In this document: piece after piece, positions 27,820 to 36,901 of the stretch
Position numbering within the stretch: the first letter of the stretch is position 1
Layout of the letters: every line of letters starts with the position of its first letter
NCBI GenBank assembly: GCA_963850345.1
Contig: CAWKKW010000002.1
Coordinates: forward strand, 496,001-560,000
Reading direction: 5' to 3'
Length of the DNA: 64,000 nt
From: CAWKKW01 sp963850345
Lineage (GTDB): Bacteria; Acidobacteriota; Terriglobia; Terriglobales; Acidobacteriaceae
Position numbers and translations under genes: made by a program
The notes under the pieces: generated by a model
Seen by the model: only the letters and a program-made list of their open reading frames with translations
Told to the model about the DNA's origin: nothing
Databases searched by the model: none

Positions 27820-29454
27820 ATGGCATACGAACTTCCTCTGACTCCCCTTGTTCTCGTTGATGGGTCCATTGAAACGCCGAATGTCCTCAGCCATGTGCCC
27901 TTTACGGTGGGCCGGTTGCCGGATCGGGACCTGGTGCTCTCGCATCCGTATGTCTCGCGCAAGCACGCTGAAATTTTGTTTGAAAACGGCGTGTTCATGG
28001 TGGTGGATTCCGGAAGCCGTCACGGCACCTTTGTAAACGGAACGCGGGTTCTACGCCAGCCGCTGTCGACCAACGACTCGATCCATTTCGGATCGCTGGA
28101 TGGCCCGGTGTTGAGGTTTGACGTGCAGTCGGGTGCGTCGGGATCGACCATTCGGGACCTGCTGGGACAGATTCAAAACATGTCCGCTCCGAATAGCGAC
28201 CTGGAGAAGCTGCGCTGGTTTCTCGAAGCCGCTCGGAAGTTGAATACGGTGGGCGCAGTGGACCAGATCCTGGTTTCGCTGGTCGAGACTACGTTGCAGC
28301 TTACCAAGGTGGAACGCGGGTACGTGTTCCTGACGAATGAAGACGGCGCGCTGGAACTGGCTGTCGGCCGCAGCAGTCAGGGCGAGTCGCTGGTAGATGA
28401 CTCGACGGTTTCGCACAGCGCGATCCAGCAGGCGACGCGAACTGCCGGCGAATACATTGTGACCGACACGCTGACCGCCGAGGTTGGTGCGCGCTCCGAC
28501 AGCATGGTGGCGCAGAGTATTCGAACCGTGATCTGCATTCCTCTGCGAAGGCGGCGCGATTCCAATCGCAGCACATCGCCCGCGGACGGAGCAGCGAACG
28601 GCGAGATCCTCGGAGTGCTGTACCTCGACAGCCGGCTAAGTCCCGGAAACCTGACGCAAGTGGATAATGACTTGCTGAAGACGATCGCGACCGAAGCGGC
28701 AGCGCTGATCGATAACGCGCAGCTTGCAATCGCGGAAGAGCATGCCCGTCGTTATCGCGAAGAGCTCAACATCGCGGCCAGTATTCAGCAGAATCTCTTG
28801 ACGGTGCAGATCCCGGCACTCGAATTCGCGCAAATCTCGGCGCGCTCGATTCCCTGTAAAGAGATTGGCGGGGATTTCTTCGAGCTGGTCGCGGATGATC
28901 AGAGCCTGTCCCTGGTGATAGCCGATGTTTCCGGTAAGGGAGTATCCGCAGCTATTCTCGCCTCAACCTTGCAGGGGATGCTGTATTCGCAGTTGCTGGC
29001 CGGGCAGCCGCTCGAAACTATCGCAGGCGTGGTCAACCGCTACATCTGCGCCAAGGACGTCGGCAAGTACGCGACGATGGTCATTCTCAAACTGCAGCGT
29101 GACGGTGCGGTCGAATACATCAACTGCGGACACATCCACCCGCTGCTGTGTACTCCGAATGGCGTGGTCCACTTGAAAGATTCCAATCTGCCGGTGGGGC
29201 TGATTCGCGAAGCGGGATTCCAGTCAGGCAAGGCACAACTGGAGCCGGGCTCGCGCATTCTGCTGGTCACCGATGGCGTCACCGAGGCGGAGAACGCAGA
29301 GGGCGAGTTCTTCGGCGATCAGCGGCTGGAAGATGCCGCCGGATTCTGCCGCAATTTCGAAGATGTCTTCGAACGTGTGCAGCAGTTCTGCGGGTCCGCT
29401 CCGGCGACGGATGACTGCACCATGCTTGAGGTGCAGTTCCGCCCCGGGATGTAG
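27820..29454 (+). CDS. FHA-GAF-SpoIIE/PP2C-type protein phosphatase
   Basis: A 544-aa signalling protein with three domains. An FHA domain (about residues 10-100; VGRLPDRDLVL, VSRKHAEI, SRHGTFVNG) binds phosphothreonine peptides. A GAF domain follows (about 140-305). The C-terminus is an RsbU/SpoIIE-type PPM phosphatase (about 325-540) with metal-binding Asp residues in IGGDFFELV, VIADVSGKGV and LVTDGVTEA. Such proteins dephosphorylate anti-sigma antagonists or other Ser/Thr phosphoproteins. ATG 27820 is preferred to the upstream TTG 27802 because AAAGG lies at proper spacing. It may act opposite kinases such as the one at 30198-32912. Confidence 0.9.
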   Translation: MAYELPLTPLVLVDGSIETPNVLSHVPFTVGRLPDRDLVLSHPYVSRKHAEILFENGVFMVVDSGSRHGTFVNGTRVLRQPLSTNDSIHFGSLDGPVLRFDVQSGASGSTIRDLLGQIQNMSAPNSDLEKLRWFLEAARKLNTVGAVDQILVSLVETTLQLTKVERGYVFLTNEDGALELAVGRSSQGESLVDDSTVSHSAIQQATRTAGEYIVTDTLTAEVGARSDSMVAQSIRTVICIPLRRRRDSNRSTSPADGAANGEILGVLYLDSRLSPGNLTQVDNDLLKTIATEAAALIDNAQLAIAEEHARRYREELNIAASIQQNLLTVQIPALEFAQISARSIPCKEIGGDFFELVADDQSLSLVIADVSGKGVSAAILASTLQGMLYSQLLAGQPLETIAGVVNRYICAKDVGKYATMVILKLQRDGAVEYINCGHIHPLLCTPNGVVHLKDSNLPVGLIREAGFQSGKAQLEPGSRILLVTDGVTEAENAEGEFFGDQRLEDAAGFCRNFEDVFERVQQFCGSAPATDDCTMLEVQFRPGM

Positions 29455-29605
29455 AACCTGGGTTATATCCAGTAAGGATCATGCACGCGCATTGGTCCGT
29501 CCGCATTGCTATTTTTTGTTGCGCGAGGTCTTACCCTCAGCGATACTCGGGCGCAGTTCGTATTCCGTTCACAAATTGAACCCATTGATGCTGCGAGGGA
29601 AATCC

Positions 29606-30181
29606 ATGCGAAAAGTGTTGTTGTTTGCGGCTATCCCGTTGTGTGCTGTTGCTCTCGCCAGGGGGCAGCAAGCGCCTGCGGACGAGGAATGTATTCACGA
29701 GGACCATCCGAAGAACATGTGCCACTGGTCGGATAAGGAAGGGGCCAAGGGCCGGGTCTGCGAACTGGATGTAGAAGCGCTTGACGAGAAAGAGAGCTGC
29801 CACTTTGAAGTGACGATTGCGCAGGATGCCGGAGATCACCCGCCTATCTGCGTGTCGAAAAGCCGCGGAGAACGGATCTCTTTTAAGTCTAGTAAGAAGC
29901 GGAAGTTTCGGGTCCGGCGACTTGTGCGGCTCAACAAGGAGACCGAAGATGGCCAGGAATGCCCGAAGCATCCCTTCAAACATCACTTCAAAGAGGAAGA
30001 GATGAACTTCACCGACTCGCAGGAGACCGATGTGGTCGACGCGGATCAGACTCCTGAAGGCTGCATGTACAAGCTTGAGGTGCAGTACTACAAGGTGGAC
30101 AAGAATGCGCCCGAGGAAGTGAACGACGAAAAGCATACCCGCTGGGAGTGCCGCGATCCGCACGTCAGGGTATCGCGGTGA
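29606..30181 (+). CDS. Secreted cysteine-rich, highly charged protein of unknown function
   Basis: A 191-aa protein with a clear Sec signal peptide (MRKVLLFAAIPLCAVALARG, cleavage near residue 20). The mature part has eight cysteines (an even number, suggesting four disulfides) and very many Glu, Asp, Lys, Arg and His residues. One stretch reads FKSSKKRKFRVRRLVR; another is His/Lys-rich, KHPFKHHFKEEE. No family is recognised. ATG 29606 is chosen because GAGGGA precedes it and the signal peptide begins there. The gene stands alone between a phosphatase and a convergent kinase. A role in the periplasm or outside the cell is inferred from the signal peptide only. Confidence 0.75.
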   Translation: MRKVLLFAAIPLCAVALARGQQAPADEECIHEDHPKNMCHWSDKEGAKGRVCELDVEALDEKESCHFEVTIAQDAGDHPPICVSKSRGERISFKSSKKRKFRVRRLVRLNKETEDGQECPKHPFKHHFKEEEMNFTDSQETDVVDADQTPEGCMYKLEVQYYKVDKNAPEEVNDEKHTRWECRDPHVRVSR

Positions 30182-30197
30182 TTTCGCGCCGTGAGAC

Positions 30198-32912
30198 TTA
30201 GTGGAAGAAAGGGTCGTTGTGGAGCGAATCGAAATCAGGCGCGGATTTCACATCTGCGCCTGAGTACCCGCGAGTGACCGCATTGTGCAACCATGCGAGC
30301 GCGGAGGCGGGGTCACCGATGCGCGCATAGACACGAGCCGCGTAGTAAAAGACCTCGGCGTCCTCCGGGGCATATTTCACCACTTCATTCAGGCGCGATA
30401 ACGCAGCAGTGCGGTTCCCGAGAGCGGCTTCTGCGTAGGCTGAGACCATGAGCGCATCGGCGTCTCTGGGATTCACGCGCAAGGCAGACTCGGCCAACTG
30501 CAGCGCGCGTTGATACTGCGCATTCGCCTGGCCCTTGCGATCTACGCTCCAGTAGTAAGCGTCGGCCAGATCCGCATAGATTGCATAGTCCTGGGGATCG
30601 AGTCGGGCGGCACGCTCAAAGGAGCTGATAGCCTCGTCGAATCTTCGCTGATGCAGGTAGACCAGTCCCAGGTCGCTATAAGCGTCCGCATGCGGGTGCA
30701 GGTCAAGCGAGGTCTTATAGGCCGAGATGGCGGGCTCAAACCTACCCTGAAAGAAATCGATGACTCCTAACCGGCGATACAGAAAGCTGTTGTTTGGAAA
30801 TTGAAGAACGGCGTCCTGGAGTACCGTCTGTGCGTCGGCGTACCGGGTCTGGCGTACGATGAAGTTGGAGAGCGCATAGTAATTTGCCCAGTAATGCGGC
30901 CGCTGCTCGATGGCGCTGCGATAGACGCGTTCCGCATCCTGCGCGCGCCCGAGATGCTCATAGGCAGAGGCGAGTCCATTGAGGGCCTCGTCGCTCGAGG
31001 GGTCAAGCTGACCGGCGCGTTGAAATTCATCCGCGGCTAATTGCACCTGGCCGGTCCCGACTGCGATCTGGCCAAGGCAAATGTGAACATCGGCGGAGTT
31101 CGCGTCGAGTTGCAAAGCTTTCTCGCAGTTCTGGCGAGCGAGGGCGATCTGATCTTCATTCGCGGTCGATTTATAGATGGCCCAGTGCGCCTCACCCACG
31201 CCGGCCCAGGCGCGAGCGAACCGAGGGTCGATCTGAATAGCTCGTTCAAAGCTGCGCAGCGCACGTTCGACATTCTCAGAGTTGTCGAAGTCGCGGAGAA
31301 AGCCGATGCCCTGCAAATAGCTCTCGTAGGCAGTGCCGTTCTGCGTGCCGTGGGCGGTGAGACGTTCGCTGTCCTGCTCGCCGAGTTGCACCTCGAGCAT
31401 GCCGAGCACACCTTTGACCACCTGATCTTCCAGCGCGAACGGGTCGGTCATCTTGCTGGTGACATGATCGGCTCGAAGGATGTGGCCGGTGGAGTTGACC
31501 AGCGAATAGTCGATGCGAACCAGGGGCTTGCTGGCTTGGAGGCTGCCCTCAATGACGAGGTCGGCGCCGAGTTCCTTGCGTGCCATTTCAGCCGTCGTGA
31601 GGGCATGGGCCTGTACTTCGCTGGCGGCCAGCACCTCGAGATTGTGTCCCGGCGAGACACGCGCGAGGCTGGAGGTAAGTGCTTCGCGGAGACCTTCTCC
31701 GTAGGCAGTCCAGGAGTTGTCGCCGCCCACGACCCGGAACGGGATCACCGCGACCACGTTGACGTGCTGCACGACGGGAACGTAGGCTGCCACCTGGCGG
31801 TTCGTTTCGACCGGACCCGAAGGCGAGTGACGGAGGAAGAACACGACCAGTGCAAGGACGATCAGGCCTGCGGCAATAGCGCCGGCGGCGTACAGGCGCC
31901 GCGCACCGTTCGTAGCTGCTGGAGTTACGATATGGGGTAAGCGGACGGTGCTGGCGTTGCCCACATGCAGGCTCTGCTGGCAGGCGCGAAGATCGACCAG
32001 CAGATCACGCACCGTCGCATAACGCTGATTGGGCGCACGCATCATGGTCTTGAGCAGGATGCGATTGAGCTCTTCGGGTAAGTGAAGCGCCTTCACATCG
32101 AGCGGCGGAACATCGTGGCTGAGTGTGAGATTTACGCTGTCGGCGAAGGTCTTCCCCTTGTAGGGATTTTTGCCCCCAGCCATTTCGTAGAGAACTATGC
32201 CCAGCGCGAAGATGTCGGACTGCTCCGTGGCAGGAGCTTCGCGCAGCACCTCCGGCGCCATATAGCCGGGGGTGCCTGAGAGCGTGGAATCGCCGCTGAC
32301 GATACTCACAGTCTGCTGATCACGGCTGGGGGCGCTGACGATCTGCGCCAGGCCAAAGTCGAGCACCTTTACGAAATCCTGCTCAGTGACGATGATGTTT
32401 TCCGGCTTGATATCGCAATGCAACACGCCGCTCGCGTGCGCAGCCTGAATCGCATCGGCGAGTTGAATGCCCAGCGAGAAGAAGCGTTCGGCGGGCATGG
32501 GGCCGTGCAGCAAAGCCCGTAAGCTCAGGCCGGGAATGTATTCCATCACCAGCAGCAACTCGCCCTGGTGACGACATACATCGAAGACCTGCGCGATATG
32601 GGGATTGGTGATTCCGGTGGCGCGCTTGGCCTCTGTGAGCAGGCGCTCGGTCCCGGAACTGTCTAGGCGGTTCCCGCCCGCGAGGCGTTTGAGCGTCACA
32701 TTCCGATGCAGGAGCAGGTCCTCTGCGAGGTAAACCTCTCCCATGCCTCCAGCACCAAGTTTGTGCTGCACCTGGTAACGCTCGGCAACCACTTCTCCGG
32801 CGGCGAGGCCTAGTTCTGTTCGCAGACCTTCTGGAGCCTCCAACGTTATGCCCTCTGCGCACGATCTCAGCCAGAGTCGTGCCTCTGGCCCGCCGGAAAA
32901 TTCAGCCTGCAC
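30198..32912 (-). CDS. Membrane Ser/Thr protein kinase with TolB/FlgO-like and TPR sensor region
   Basis: A 904-aa Hanks-type kinase. Kinase domain about residues 45-315: LGAGGMGEVYLAED, catalytic Lys in VTLKRLAG, catalytic loop VLHCDIKPENIIV (HCD rather than HRD), and DFGLAQI followed by GTPGYMAPE. One transmembrane helix (about 338-360) leads to an outside region with a TolB-N/FlgO-like domain (VVAVIPFRVVGG to LVIEGSLQ) and about eight TPRs to the C-terminus. This architecture is common in Acidobacteriota. The signal sensed and substrates are unknown. The start appears to be GTG 32912 with a poor SD. It is convergent with the orphan secreted gene. Confidence 0.9.
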   Translation of the reverse strand: MQAEFSGGPEARLWLRSCAEGITLEAPEGLRTELGLAAGEVVAERYQVQHKLGAGGMGEVYLAEDLLLHRNVTLKRLAGGNRLDSSGTERLLTEAKRATGITNPHIAQVFDVCRHQGELLLVMEYIPGLSLRALLHGPMPAERFFSLGIQLADAIQAAHASGVLHCDIKPENIIVTEQDFVKVLDFGLAQIVSAPSRDQQTVSIVSGDSTLSGTPGYMAPEVLREAPATEQSDIFALGIVLYEMAGGKNPYKGKTFADSVNLTLSHDVPPLDVKALHLPEELNRILLKTMMRAPNQRYATVRDLLVDLRACQQSLHVGNASTVRLPHIVTPAATNGARRLYAAGAIAAGLIVLALVVFFLRHSPSGPVETNRQVAAYVPVVQHVNVVAVIPFRVVGGDNSWTAYGEGLREALTSSLARVSPGHNLEVLAASEVQAHALTTAEMARKELGADLVIEGSLQASKPLVRIDYSLVNSTGHILRADHVTSKMTDPFALEDQVVKGVLGMLEVQLGEQDSERLTAHGTQNGTAYESYLQGIGFLRDFDNSENVERALRSFERAIQIDPRFARAWAGVGEAHWAIYKSTANEDQIALARQNCEKALQLDANSADVHICLGQIAVGTGQVQLAADEFQRAGQLDPSSDEALNGLASAYEHLGRAQDAERVYRSAIEQRPHYWANYYALSNFIVRQTRYADAQTVLQDAVLQFPNNSFLYRRLGVIDFFQGRFEPAISAYKTSLDLHPHADAYSDLGLVYLHQRRFDEAISSFERAARLDPQDYAIYADLADAYYWSVDRKGQANAQYQRALQLAESALRVNPRDADALMVSAYAEAALGNRTAALSRLNEVVKYAPEDAEVFYYAARVYARIGDPASALAWLHNAVTRGYSGADVKSAPDFDSLHNDPFFH

Positions 32913-33077
32913 TTAAGAGCGGCAAGCCTACCAGCATCGGTCTTTGGGCTTGATACTACCGTGGATAGGGTGCAGGAACAACCAAGTTGAGCGGCCAGGC
33001 GGAAGAGGTATCCAATTCGCATCGGGCTCGTTCGTCAAAACCACAATCTTCCAAGGAGCCGCGCTTTACAGCAGCAT

Positions 33078-35732
33078 TCAGTCTTCGCGCAAGAGACGCA
33101 CGGGATCGATCGAGAGTGCGCGTTGCGCTGGAATCCAGGTCGCCACCAGCCCAAGCAGCGCCATCGCAGCAACCACCCCTGCCAGCACGAGAGGATCGCG
33201 CGGCGTGGCTTGATACACGATGGAGGCCAGTACTCGACTCGCCAGAATGCCGAGGACCAATCCCGCCGCTGAGCCGATCGAGAGCAGTTTGAGCGCACGG
33301 CCAAGTGCCGTCTGCAGCACCTCGGTGCGTCGCGCCCCAAGGGCCACGCGAATGCCCAGTTCCTTTAAACGTCTGCTCACGGCATAGGCGGCCATGCCGA
33401 AGATGCCGGCAATCGACAAGATGGCGCCCATCAGACCAAGCACCCCCAGCGCTAGCGTGGCCACCTTCGCTGGGAATTGCACTACCTCTAGCAGCTGGTT
33501 CCAGCTCTTGATGTCTACTGGCAAGGCGGCATCAAGACCGCGGAGATTCGCGCGCATGAGCCGCTGCAGTTGCTCGGGATCGCGGCGCGATCGAACGATG
33601 AGGTAGCTTTGCGGTTCGGCATAGAGCATGGACGGCATCAGGATCGCCGGCTCCTGATCTTCGGTCAACGATTGGTACTTGCCGTCCTCCACAATGCCCA
33701 CGACTTCCAGCAAAGTTTTGTCGCCGATGCGGAAGCGCTTACCCAGCGCACCCTTGATGCTGCCAAACAGCCGCACTGCGAATTGATGGTTAGCTAGCGC
33801 CGGCACTGGCGCGCTCTTGTCGTCGCTCCAGGTGAAATCGCGACCGGCAAGCAGCATCGTTCCCGCCGCCTTGAGATATCCCGGCGACACATTGAATCGG
33901 AACGGTCGCAGCGCTACGTTCGACGCGGTCAGATCCCTCGTCTCTTCGGCGAACACCTTCTCGCGAAACGCAGCTGTGTACACGAGCGGGGGATAGTTGT
34001 TCACCAGGCCCACGGATTCGACGCCGGGAATTGCCGCCAGAGTGTCGATCATCCTGCGGTTGAATTTGGGAATCTGCGCGTTGGTGTAGCCGGCATTCGC
34101 GAGATTCACGCCGACCGTCATCACACTGTGCGGATCGAAACCGTAACTCGCATTCACGCTTCGCAGCAGGCCACGCACTGCGACCAGTGAAGCCGTGACC
34201 AGCAGCGCACAAATGGCGATCTGCACCACCAGCAGAACGTCACGCACCGTAACTTTGCGACCTACTCTGGCGGTCGAGCCCACCTTCACGACCTGGTACG
34301 GGTGGGCGTGCATGACCTGCCGAACCGGCACCACACCGAACAAGATTCCGCTAATGACCGCGAGTGCGAACGCTACCGCGTAGATGCGTGCGTCCATCGT
34401 GACTGGAATATGGATTGGCGCTCCTGCAAACGGATGCCATGTACTCAGCCGGCTCAGGAGCGGCATCCCTGCGAGCACCCCCAGCGTGCCTCCGGCAAAG
34501 GCCAGTAGCATTGCCTCGATCATCAATTGGCGCAGAATCCGACCACGCGTCGAACCGAGCGCCAGCCTCAGTGCTACCTCCCTCGCTCGGTCTGCAGCAT
34601 GCGCCGCAAAGAGTCCGCCAAGGTTTGCGCACGCGGCCAACAGGATCAACCCAGCGAGCGCCATTAGCGCGGCGACGAATCCGTGCACAGGCCCGCTGAA
34701 CGAGGTCAGCCCCGTGCGATCCACGACCACGTGCTTCCCTTCAAACTCCGTGGGGTACGCCTTCGCCAACTCTGTCGCGACTCTGTTCACATCGGATTCA
34801 GCCAGCTTTGGCGTCACGCCCGGCTTCAGATGTCCAAAGGTCTCAAACAGCGCCGCCGTGTTCCCTCGCTCGGTTAGCGAATTCCCGCCCAACACCTCCT
34901 GCTCGACGATCGGCAGAAAGAAATCCGGTGAGACAAACATCAAGGTCCCGCCAAAGCCCGGCGGCGTCACGCCGATTACCGTGAACGGATGCTTGTTCAC
35001 GCGCACCAACCGCCCAATCACTCCGCGATCGTCATGAAAGCGCGAGTGCCAATATCCATAGCTCAGTACGAGGTAGGGTGCGCTCCCGGTCCCATGCTCC
35101 TCCGCCGCGGTGTAAAACCGGCCCAGGTACGGATGCACATCCAGCACCGCGAAGTAATTCCCTGTCGTCGCAAATCCGCTGGCCACCTGTGGATCGTTGC
35201 CTGTGTCGATCGCAGTGCCCAGCGTGAAGTTGAACGCGGCCAGGTCTTGGAAGCTGTGGTTACGATCGCGCAGATCCACGTAGTTGGGGTAAGACTGAAA
35301 CCCTGGATCGGCGCCATACTCGGTGCCGTATAAGTTGCTGGCGTGCGGGACATCAATGCTATGGAACACCAGCGCATCCATCACGCCGAACACCACCGCA
35401 TTGGCTCCTATCGCAAGAGCAAGCGTCACGATCGCGGCGACAGCAAATCCCGGAGACTTGCGCAGTATGCGGAATGCCAAGCGCAGGTCTCCGAAAAAGC
35501 TATCGAGGAAGTTACCGCCAAATGCCTCGTAACTCTCCTCTCGGTAGCGCTCGCGAGCCCCAAACTCTATGCGCGCTTGCCGCTCGGCTTCCGCACGGCT
35601 CAAACCAGTGCGCTCAAGATCATCGGCGCGGCAGGCAATATGTGAACGAATCTCTTCCTCGATTTCGGATGCGATGCGGGAGCGGTGAAGATATTTGGCA
35701 ATCATGGATCGCGCGGTGGAAAAGAGGCTCAT
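33078..35732 (-). CDS. ADOP-family orphan ABC permease (MacB/FtsX type), copy 1
   Basis: An 884-aa membrane protein. The N-terminal permease-prefix region (about residues 15-70, EIEEEIRSHIACRADDLERTG) is followed by a first helix (VAAIVTLALAIGANAVVFGV), a MacB-like periplasmic domain, an FtsX core, a second periplasmic domain and a second FtsX core ending in PARRALSIDPVRLLRED-like sequence. This duplicated layout is the ADOP family. No ATPase gene adjoins it, which is normal for the family. The role is uncertain, perhaps envelope export or mechanotransmission. Its ATG overlaps the PadR stop (ATGA), so the pair is coupled. Confidence 0.92.
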   Translation of the reverse strand: MSLFSTARSMIAKYLHRSRIASEIEEEIRSHIACRADDLERTGLSRAEAERQARIEFGARERYREESYEAFGGNFLDSFFGDLRLAFRILRKSPGFAVAAIVTLALAIGANAVVFGVMDALVFHSIDVPHASNLYGTEYGADPGFQSYPNYVDLRDRNHSFQDLAAFNFTLGTAIDTGNDPQVASGFATTGNYFAVLDVHPYLGRFYTAAEEHGTGSAPYLVLSYGYWHSRFHDDRGVIGRLVRVNKHPFTVIGVTPPGFGGTLMFVSPDFFLPIVEQEVLGGNSLTERGNTAALFETFGHLKPGVTPKLAESDVNRVATELAKAYPTEFEGKHVVVDRTGLTSFSGPVHGFVAALMALAGLILLAACANLGGLFAAHAADRAREVALRLALGSTRGRILRQLMIEAMLLAFAGGTLGVLAGMPLLSRLSTWHPFAGAPIHIPVTMDARIYAVAFALAVISGILFGVVPVRQVMHAHPYQVVKVGSTARVGRKVTVRDVLLVVQIAICALLVTASLVAVRGLLRSVNASYGFDPHSVMTVGVNLANAGYTNAQIPKFNRRMIDTLAAIPGVESVGLVNNYPPLVYTAAFREKVFAEETRDLTASNVALRPFRFNVSPGYLKAAGTMLLAGRDFTWSDDKSAPVPALANHQFAVRLFGSIKGALGKRFRIGDKTLLEVVGIVEDGKYQSLTEDQEPAILMPSMLYAEPQSYLIVRSRRDPEQLQRLMRANLRGLDAALPVDIKSWNQLLEVVQFPAKVATLALGVLGLMGAILSIAGIFGMAAYAVSRRLKELGIRVALGARRTEVLQTALGRALKLLSIGSAAGLVLGILASRVLASIVYQATPRDPLVLAGVVAAMALLGLVATWIPAQRALSIDPVRLLRED

Positions 35733-36070
35733 ACTTCCTCCGGTCTTGCCGTAAGCGCAGCAGTCATAGCAGCGGCCACGCGGTTCCAGCCCTCGGTCTC
35801 TTCCTGAAACCGCTTGCGACCGGCGGGCGTGAACTCATAGAACTTTGCGCGGCGATTGTTCTCCGACGTTCCCCAATCAGCTTTCAGCAGGCCCTGACGA
35901 ACCAGGCGAAAGAGCGCGGGATACAGCGCTCCTTGCTCGATGAGCAGCGCCTGCCCGGAGATCTGGTGGATGCGCAACAGGATTCCATATCCGTGCAGCG
36001 GCCCGAGGGAGACTGCTTTCAGAATGAGGAGATCGAGTGTACCGGGCAAGACCTGAACCGGTTCGGCCAT
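35729..36070 (-). CDS. PadR-family regulator of ADOP copy 1
   Basis: A 113-aa PadR-type winged-helix regulator: LPGTLDLLILKAVSLGPLHGYGI, then ALYPALFRLVRQGLL and the wing NNRRAKFYEFTPAGRKRF. It is the first gene of a two-gene unit with the ADOP permease and presumably represses its own operon. The SD AGGAGG before the ATG is itself part of a repeated operator half-site (36076-36117). Confidence 0.93.
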   Translation of the reverse strand: MAEPVQVLPGTLDLLILKAVSLGPLHGYGILLRIHQISGQALLIEQGALYPALFRLVRQGLLKADWGTSENNRRAKFYEFTPAGRKRFQEETEGWNRVAAAMTAALTARPEEV

Positions 36071-36075
36071 GATCC

Positions 36076-36121
36076 CTCCTAAGCTGATTAGGAGATTGCT
36101 CCCATTCTCCTAAGCTGTCAA
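36076..36121 (-). promoter_or_regulatory. Promoter/operator of PadR-ADOP copy 1
   Basis: On the minus strand TTGACA (36121-36116) runs into CAGCTTAGGAG (36117-36107). The same 11-mer recurs 31 bases on (36086-36076), where its AGGAG serves as SD. Between and overlapping lies a perfect 8-bp inverted repeat, TTAGGAGA at 36088-36095 with TCTCCTAA at 36106-36113. The -10 is not obvious (CAATCT at 17-base spacing). It is probably a PadR autoregulatory site. Confidence 0.65.
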
Positions 36122-36249
36122 GGAGAAAGAAACAGAGGCAGCGATTTTTTGGTGATGCGACGTCGACGCGTTTCCCGCCGCAGATAGGCGACCGCCTACG
36201 CGATGACTGTACGATTCGGCTAGCTTGATTGTTTGAAGATGGAGAGACG

Positions 36250-36696
36250 TTACTCGGTGATCACGCGGTCAGCCCATTCCACGAGAGATACGAAGATGGG
36301 CGGGCTGCCGAATTTTGCGCCCCACGGATCGAGGTCGCTTTGGGCCACGGAGCGGGCGCGGCTGCAAGCACCGCACGCATAGATCTGAACGTGTCTTGCG
36401 ACGATCTTTGTGAGCGTCTCTTCTAACGGCGCCCAGCCCACCGGCACGACTGCAGTGGCGACGGACTTTCGCATGAGTGAGACCGCTTCCCCGAGGAGAA
36501 ATATCTGGACCGTGTGTCCAGCTTCGGAGAGAGCGAGGCCGTGCAGAAAAGGAAAAGCCGCTTTTGTTGGGTCGTCGGATCCCCAGGCACTCTTCATCAT
36601 GATCTTCAGGGATTTGCGCGGGGCTTCTTCACCCCAGGCGGTCAAGCCAACCAGCGGTAACGCGATCATCTGCCGAAGAAAGGAACGCCGCGCCAT
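36250..36696 (-). CDS. Tat-exported DsrE-like protein
   Basis: A 148-aa protein. Its N-terminus MARRSFLRQMIALPLVG is a twin-arginine signal (RRSFLRQ), so it is probably exported folded. The mature part resembles the DsrE/DsrF-like sulfur-relay fold: SLKIMMKSAWGSDDPTKAAF, GHTVQIFLLGEAV, and a cysteine segment ARHVQIYACGACSRAR. In that family conserved cysteines handle persulfide sulfur. Cys residues are present here, but function is unproven. ATG 36696 is chosen for the signal peptide and the GAGG upstream; the open frame extends 85 codons further without family similarity. Confidence 0.75.
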   Translation of the reverse strand: MARRSFLRQMIALPLVGLTAWGEEAPRKSLKIMMKSAWGSDDPTKAAFPFLHGLALSEAGHTVQIFLLGEAVSLMRKSVATAVVPVGWAPLEETLTKIVARHVQIYACGACSRARSVAQSDLDPWGAKFGSPPIFVSLVEWADRVITE

Positions 36697-36901
36697 GAGC
36701 ACCTCGAAGATCGAGGGTGAAGTATAGCATTGCCGAAACTCCAACCAAGAAGAACGGCTCCAGCAGTGCTGGAACCTACCCGACCGATTCGACAGCTGGG
36801 CAGGAATCGACCTTATGTTTGCCGCGGAATTTGTAGCGCGCAGAAGGCGAGGCGATCGCCAACCGGCTGCTTGTCTTTGGAGTGGATGCAAGCCCTTCCT
36901 C
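36697..36901. promoter_or_regulatory. Gap with probable promoter of the DsrE-like gene and a 15-bp palindrome
   Basis: On the minus strand TTGGTT and TATACT, spaced 16, form a plausible promoter about 30 bases before the DsrE-like start. Upstream of it is TCCAGCA-G-TGCTGGA at 36759-36773, a perfect inverted repeat that could be an operator or a hairpin ending the upstream tannase-family transcript. Confidence 0.4.
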
